From JBJYIN01 sp046237015 (GTDB lineage: Bacteria; Pseudomonadota; Gammaproteobacteria; Enterobacterales; Enterobacteriaceae), in assembly GCF_046237015.1 (NCBI RefSeq), contig NZ_JBJYIN010000005.1:1-64000 (forward strand): a stretch of DNA of 64,000 nt, in the 5' to 3' direction. The notes under the pieces were generated by a model that saw nothing but the letters and a program-made list of their open reading frames with translations, did not search any database and was not told the origin of the DNA. Shown in pieces: positions 60,863 through 64,000 of the stretch. Numbering within the stretch: position 1 is the first letter of the stretch; every line of letters starts with the position of its first letter. The translations under genes were made by a program, and so were the position numbers.

Positions 60863-62398
60863 ATGAGGTTGAATACACCTGTTACGCAGCAGGAGTATCT
60901 GCTGGACATGGACACAACACTAATGTCCACAACAGATACTCAAAGTCATATTACCTATGCAAATTCTGCATTTATCAGAGTAAGCGGATTCTCTGAAGAT
61001 CAACTAATTAGCCAACCACATAACGTCGTTCGTCATCCTGATATGCCCATGGAAGCGTTTGCTGACATGTGGTTTACCTTAAAACAGGGTGATAGCTGGA
61101 CCGGATTAGTGAAAAACAGACGCAACAACGGTGACCATTATTGGGTTCGCGCCAACGTCACGCCGGTTTATCATCAAGACCGACTAACTGGCTATATTTC
61201 CGTTCGCAATACCCCTGCCGCGGATGAAATCAAATTCGCTGAATCGCTGTATGCAGCCGTACAGAAAAAGCAGATTAAAAATCGTAAATTTTACAAGGGG
61301 CTAGTTGTCAGAACGGGTCTATTCGCACCACTGTCTCTCTTTCAAAAGCTTTCTGTCCGTTGGCGACTACGCCTAGCTATTTTGAGCGCAGGTATTTTCC
61401 CTGCATTACTGGCACTCATGGGCGTTAGCCCACTGTGGCTGACCGCACTCGCGCTTATCCTCGTCGTGCTGCTCGACACGTTCTTACAAAAACAAATCGC
61501 TAACCCACTGGGCATGATTTTAAAACAGGCGCAACACGTCGTTTCTGGCCGGAAAGTGAAACACATGCACTTGAACCGGGTTGATGAAATTGGCTTGTTG
61601 CTACGCGCAATCAATCAATTTGGACTGAATTTGCATTCTTTGGTCGATGATGTCAGTACTCAGGTTCAGGGCATAACGGATGTCAGCCACAAATTGGCAG
61701 AAAACAATGTCGCACTGAACACCCGAACCGAAGAAACATCCGCTAATTTACAACAAACGGCGGCCGCCATTGAACAGATAACCGTAGCGGTACAGCAGAG
61801 TTCGGAAACAACGACGCAAGCAACTCGAATGGCTGAACTAGCGAGTGATACGGCATTAAAAGGCGGGGAAATCATGAAGGAAACCATTGGAATGATGGAT
61901 TCTATCTCCAATGCCAGCAATAAAATTGTCGATATTATCAGCGTCATCGACAGTATTGCGTTTCAGACCAATATCCTCGCGCTGAACGCTGCCGTAGAGG
62001 CAGCCCGCGCGGGCGTACAAGGGCGGGGATTTGCCGTGGTCGCAGCAGAAGTCCGTAACCTTGCACAACACTCAGCTTCCGCAGCAAAAGAGATCAAAAC
62101 CCTGATTGATGCCAACGTGGAAAGCGTTAATTCTGGCAGCGTAATGGTGGAAAATGCAGGCAAACATATTCACGAGATGGTGAATGACGTTTTGCAGGTT
62201 TCAACCATGCTTAAGGAAATCAGTACCGCGACCCGCGAACAAACATCGGCGCTGGGATTGATCAATACATCTATTGCCCAAATAGAAGAAATGACGCAGC
62301 GTAATACCGATATGGTGACACACTCCACCGAAGCAGCAGAAGGGCTAAACCGTCAGGCGACGCGGTTGAACAGCGCCATTAACGTTTATGGTAATTAG
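60863..62398 (+). CDS. aer: Aerotaxis receptor Aer-like (PAS-MCP)
   Basis: This is a redox/energy taxis receptor of 511 aa. The N-terminal PAS domain has the FAD-pocket motif VVRHPDMP and ITYANSAFIRVSGF. A hydrophobic membrane anchor follows at about residues 170-212, then HAMP. The methyl-accepting signalling domain has the conserved hairpin tip NILALNAAVEAARAGVQGRGF. There is no periplasmic domain, as in E. coli Aer. It likely signals to CheA/CheW. The gene downstream is FlxA-like, which also suggests the flagellar regulon. Confidence 0.9.
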   Translation: MRLNTPVTQQEYLLDMDTTLMSTTDTQSHITYANSAFIRVSGFSEDQLISQPHNVVRHPDMPMEAFADMWFTLKQGDSWTGLVKNRRNNGDHYWVRANVTPVYHQDRLTGYISVRNTPAADEIKFAESLYAAVQKKQIKNRKFYKGLVVRTGLFAPLSLFQKLSVRWRLRLAILSAGIFPALLALMGVSPLWLTALALILVVLLDTFLQKQIANPLGMILKQAQHVVSGRKVKHMHLNRVDEIGLLLRAINQFGLNLHSLVDDVSTQVQGITDVSHKLAENNVALNTRTEETSANLQQTAAAIEQITVAVQQSSETTTQATRMAELASDTALKGGEIMKETIGMMDSISNASNKIVDIISVIDSIAFQTNILALNAAVEAARAGVQGRGFAVVAAEVRNLAQHSASAAKEIKTLIDANVESVNSGSVMVENAGKHIHEMVNDVLQVSTMLKEISTATREQTSALGLINTSIAQIEEMTQRNTDMVTHSTEAAEGLNRQATRLNSAINVYGN

Positions 62399-62529
62399 AA
62401 AAAACATTTAGTTACATTTAGTGTAATAAAACTGTGATGATCATTCTCATTTCCTACAATATTTAGCTGATGAAGATGGTTAAATTGTCGATAGTAGTTA
62501 TACCTATGGACATCTTTTCTGGAGGGAAT

Positions 62530-62883
62530 ATGTCAAATACCATTAGCAGCGTGAGCATATCGACATCAGCCAGTAATAACAGCAATAGCGAACAACAAAT
62601 TGCACAGTTAAATAAACAAATCCAAACCCTGACAAAACAGGTGACTAAGCTAACAAAGTCGGCAGCTGAAGCAAAAACAGATGAAGAACGTCAGCAAATT
62701 GAACAACAGCAACAAATGATTCAGGCGCAAATTCAAGCTTTACAAGCTCAAATTGCTCGGTTGCAAAGCGAAGCCTCAAAAAGTGAACTCACATCAAGCT
62801 CAACTGACGCGGCGATTCAGCTAACTAAACCGGAAGGTGTTAACCTTCCTGATGAAAAAAGCCAGATTAATATCTACGTTTAG
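62530..62883 (+). CDS. FlxA-like coiled-coil protein
   Basis: The ATG at 62530 has a strong GGAGGG site and gives 117 aa; a longer frame opens at 62470 without one. The N-terminus is Ser/Asn-rich. Residues 25-85 are a Gln/Lys-rich heptad coiled coil (IAQLNKQIQTLTKQVTKLTK...IQALQAQIARLQ). It resembles the FlxA family, whose E. coli member is expressed with the flagellar regulon and has no known function. No signal peptide or membrane segment is seen. An intact ERIC follows it. Confidence 0.75.
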   Translation: MSNTISSVSISTSASNNSNSEQQIAQLNKQIQTLTKQVTKLTKSAAEAKTDEERQQIEQQQQMIQAQIQALQAQIARLQSEASKSELTSSSTDAAIQLTKPEGVNLPDEKSQINIYV

Positions 62884-62909
62884 TCTCGCTTCCACCATAA
62901 GAAGTTGTA

Positions 62910-63036
62910 TATACCCAAAATAATTCAAGTTGCGTGAAGGCGGCAACCGCACGAATCCCCAGGAGCTTACTCAGGTAAGTGACTGGGGTGAGTAAGGGCA
63001 GCCAACGCACAAGCAGCTTGAAGTATGACGGGTATA
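62910..63036. repeat. ERIC/IRU element, 127 bp, intact
   Basis: A full-length 127-bp copy from TATACCCAAAATAATTCAAG to CTTGAAGTATGACGGGTATA, with the central AGCTTACTCAGGTAAGT pair. It lies between the FlxA-like gene and the convergent ypeB gene, so it would be transcribed in the 3' region of either. Confidence 0.93.
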
Positions 63037-63064
63037 GGCATCGTTAAACGATGCCTTACTTCAT

Positions 63065-63295
63065 TCAAGAACTGCTTGTTCCTGTTCGCTTCAGCGGTTT
63101 AACTAAACCTTGCAAACCTTCTATTTTTATCGCCAGCGTCAATTGCATCAGTTCACCTAAACGCCCTTGTGGAAACTCGCCTTTGCGGGCAAACCATAAG
63201 AGATATTCTTCTGGCAGATCGATCAGTGCACGACCCTGATATTTGCCAAAAGGCATCTGCATATTGGCAATCTCAAGCAGATCCTCTTTTTCCAT
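63065..63295 (-). CDS. ypeB: DUF3820 family protein YpeB
   Basis: This small protein of unknown function is 76 aa from the ATG at 63295 (MEKEDLLEIANMQMPFG); a frame five codons longer overlaps ligA. The family core MPFGKYQGRALIDLPEEYLLWFARKGEFPQGRLGEL is intact. In E. coli ypeB also follows ligA directly. It lies 4 nt behind the ligA stop, so it is probably co-transcribed. Confidence 0.88.
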   Translation of the reverse strand: MEKEDLLEIANMQMPFGKYQGRALIDLPEEYLLWFARKGEFPQGRLGELMQLTLAIKIEGLQGLVKPLKRTGTSSS

Positions 63296-63299
63296 TCGT

Positions 63300-64000
63300 T
63301 TATACCCCAAGCAGGCGAATCATTTCTGCTTCATCAATAACCTGGATCCCCAGTTCCTGCGCCTTAGTCAATTTAGATCCAGCCGCCTCACCCGCGATCA
63401 CCATATCCGTTTTCTTTGATACGCTACCACTCACCCTAGCACCTAATGCCGTTAGGCGATCTTTGGCTTCATCACGCGATAAAATACTCAATGACCCCGT
63501 TAACACCAGCGTTTTCCCCGCAAACGGGCTATCAATTTCTTCAGCTTTAACCATAACAGGTGCAGGCCAGTGAACATTGATATCATCGGGATCGATTAAC
63601 TCGTGGATCACTTTTTGGTTATGATCTTCATTGAGGAAATGGCGCACATGCGCTGCAACAACCTTCCCCACATCAGGTACCTCAAGTAACGCATCTTCAT
63701 CAGCAGCGAATAGCGCATCAAGAGAACCAAAATGTGCTGCCAGATTAGCGGCCGTCGCTTCACCCACATCACGGATGCCCAGTGCATACAGGAACCTTGC
63801 CAGCGTGGTGCTTTTTGCTTTTTGTAACGCATTCACCAAATTCTGCGCTGACTTTGGCCCCATACGATCAAGCCCGGTCAGGATACCGGCGGTTAGGCGG
63901 AACAGATCGGCTGGCGTTTCAACATATTGTTTCTCCACCAGTTGATCGATGATTTTATCGCCCATACCGTCAACATCCAGCGCCCGACGGGAAACAAAAT
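63300..64000 (-). CDS. ligA: NAD-dependent DNA ligase LigA (3' part; continues beyond the window)
   Basis: This is the C-terminal ~233 codons of the replicative DNA ligase that seals nicks using NAD+. The frame stays open to the right edge (FVSRRALDVDGMGDKIIDQLVE), so the gene is cut by the window, not truncated. It contains the end of the OB/zinc-finger region, the helix-hairpin-helix domain (GIRDVGEATAANLAAHFG, VPDVGKVVAAHV) and a terminal BRCT domain (FAGKTLVLTGSL, KKTDMVIAGEAAGSKLTKAQELG), ending RLLGV. Confidence 0.96.
   Translation of the reverse strand, partial: FVSRRALDVDGMGDKIIDQLVEKQYVETPADLFRLTAGILTGLDRMGPKSAQNLVNALQKAKSTTLARFLYALGIRDVGEATAANLAAHFGSLDALFAADEDALLEVPDVGKVVAAHVRHFLNEDHNQKVIHELIDPDDINVHWPAPVMVKAEEIDSPFAGKTLVLTGSLSILSRDEAKDRLTALGARVSGSVSKKTDMVIAGEAAGSKLTKAQELGIQVIDEAEMIRLLGV

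Noticed and set aside
62460..62529. Sigma-28 promoter before the FlxA-like gene
   Set aside because: GTCGATAG resembles the -10 (GCCGATAA), but the sequence 11 nt upstream matches TAAAGTTT at only about three of eight positions.
63300..64000. Truncated ligA as a pseudogene
   Set aside because: The reading frame is open to the window edge and all visible domains are intact; only the window boundary cuts it.

Overview
The window looks like a chromosomal segment of a soft-rot enterobacterium, most likely Pectobacterium. Gene order and protein sequences are enterobacterial throughout. It carries a rhamnogalacturonan-uptake pair (rhiT-rhiN), the GacS-type kinase BarA/ExpS, complete D-glucarate and galactarate catabolism operons, and several 127-bp ERIC/IRU repeats. 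The species call is inference from content.

Layout. 1-222: leader and promoters of a leftward rRNA operon whose 16S gene lies outside the window. 275-6693: gmhB, the MetJ-type metNIQ methionine transporter, rcsF, trmO and proS. 6769-12317 (minus strand): the ftsB-ispD-ispF-truD-(surE)-pcm-nlpD-rpoS block. Here surE is missing and the 5' end of rpoS is out of frame. 12548-14918: a polar/basic amino-acid ABC transporter. 14994-24522 (minus strand): one sulfate-assimilation block, cysJIH, a ~210-bp palindrome, then cysG-cysDNC-ygbE. 24820-27941: two c-di-GMP genes, a PilZ protein with a degenerate HD-GYP domain and a stand-alone EAL protein, placed between cysJ and queD. 28132-29851: queD, an exported pyrophosphatase and queE.

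30015-33031: two paralogous exported metallo-beta-lactamase-fold hydrolases resembling methyl parathion hydrolase, on either side of a LysR regulator. 33217-35959: rhiN and rhiT. 36466-44264 (minus strand): relA, mazG, pyrG and eno, plus rlmD. barA is divergent from rlmD. rlmD and barA each carry an in-frame 18-nt tandem duplication. 47189-58713: the hexarate region. gudPXD makes and uses ketodeoxyglucarate from glucarate; garD, garP, garL, garR and garK take galactarate through the same intermediate to glycerate phosphate. The gud operon lies between two ~149-bp direct repeats of the garK 3' end, one of them a pseudogene remnant beside barA. 58989-60196: a complete IS3-family (IS407-like) element with a 4-bp target duplication. 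60863-64000: an Aer-type aerotaxis receptor, a FlxA-like coiled-coil protein, a small DUF3820 protein (YpeB) and the 3' part of ligA.

Most of the window is core enterobacterial genome. The points worth a second look are the damaged rpoS/surE locus, the repeat-flanked gud operon, the pair of methyl parathion hydrolase-like genes, the c-di-GMP pair, and the recent tandem duplications in rlmD and barA.
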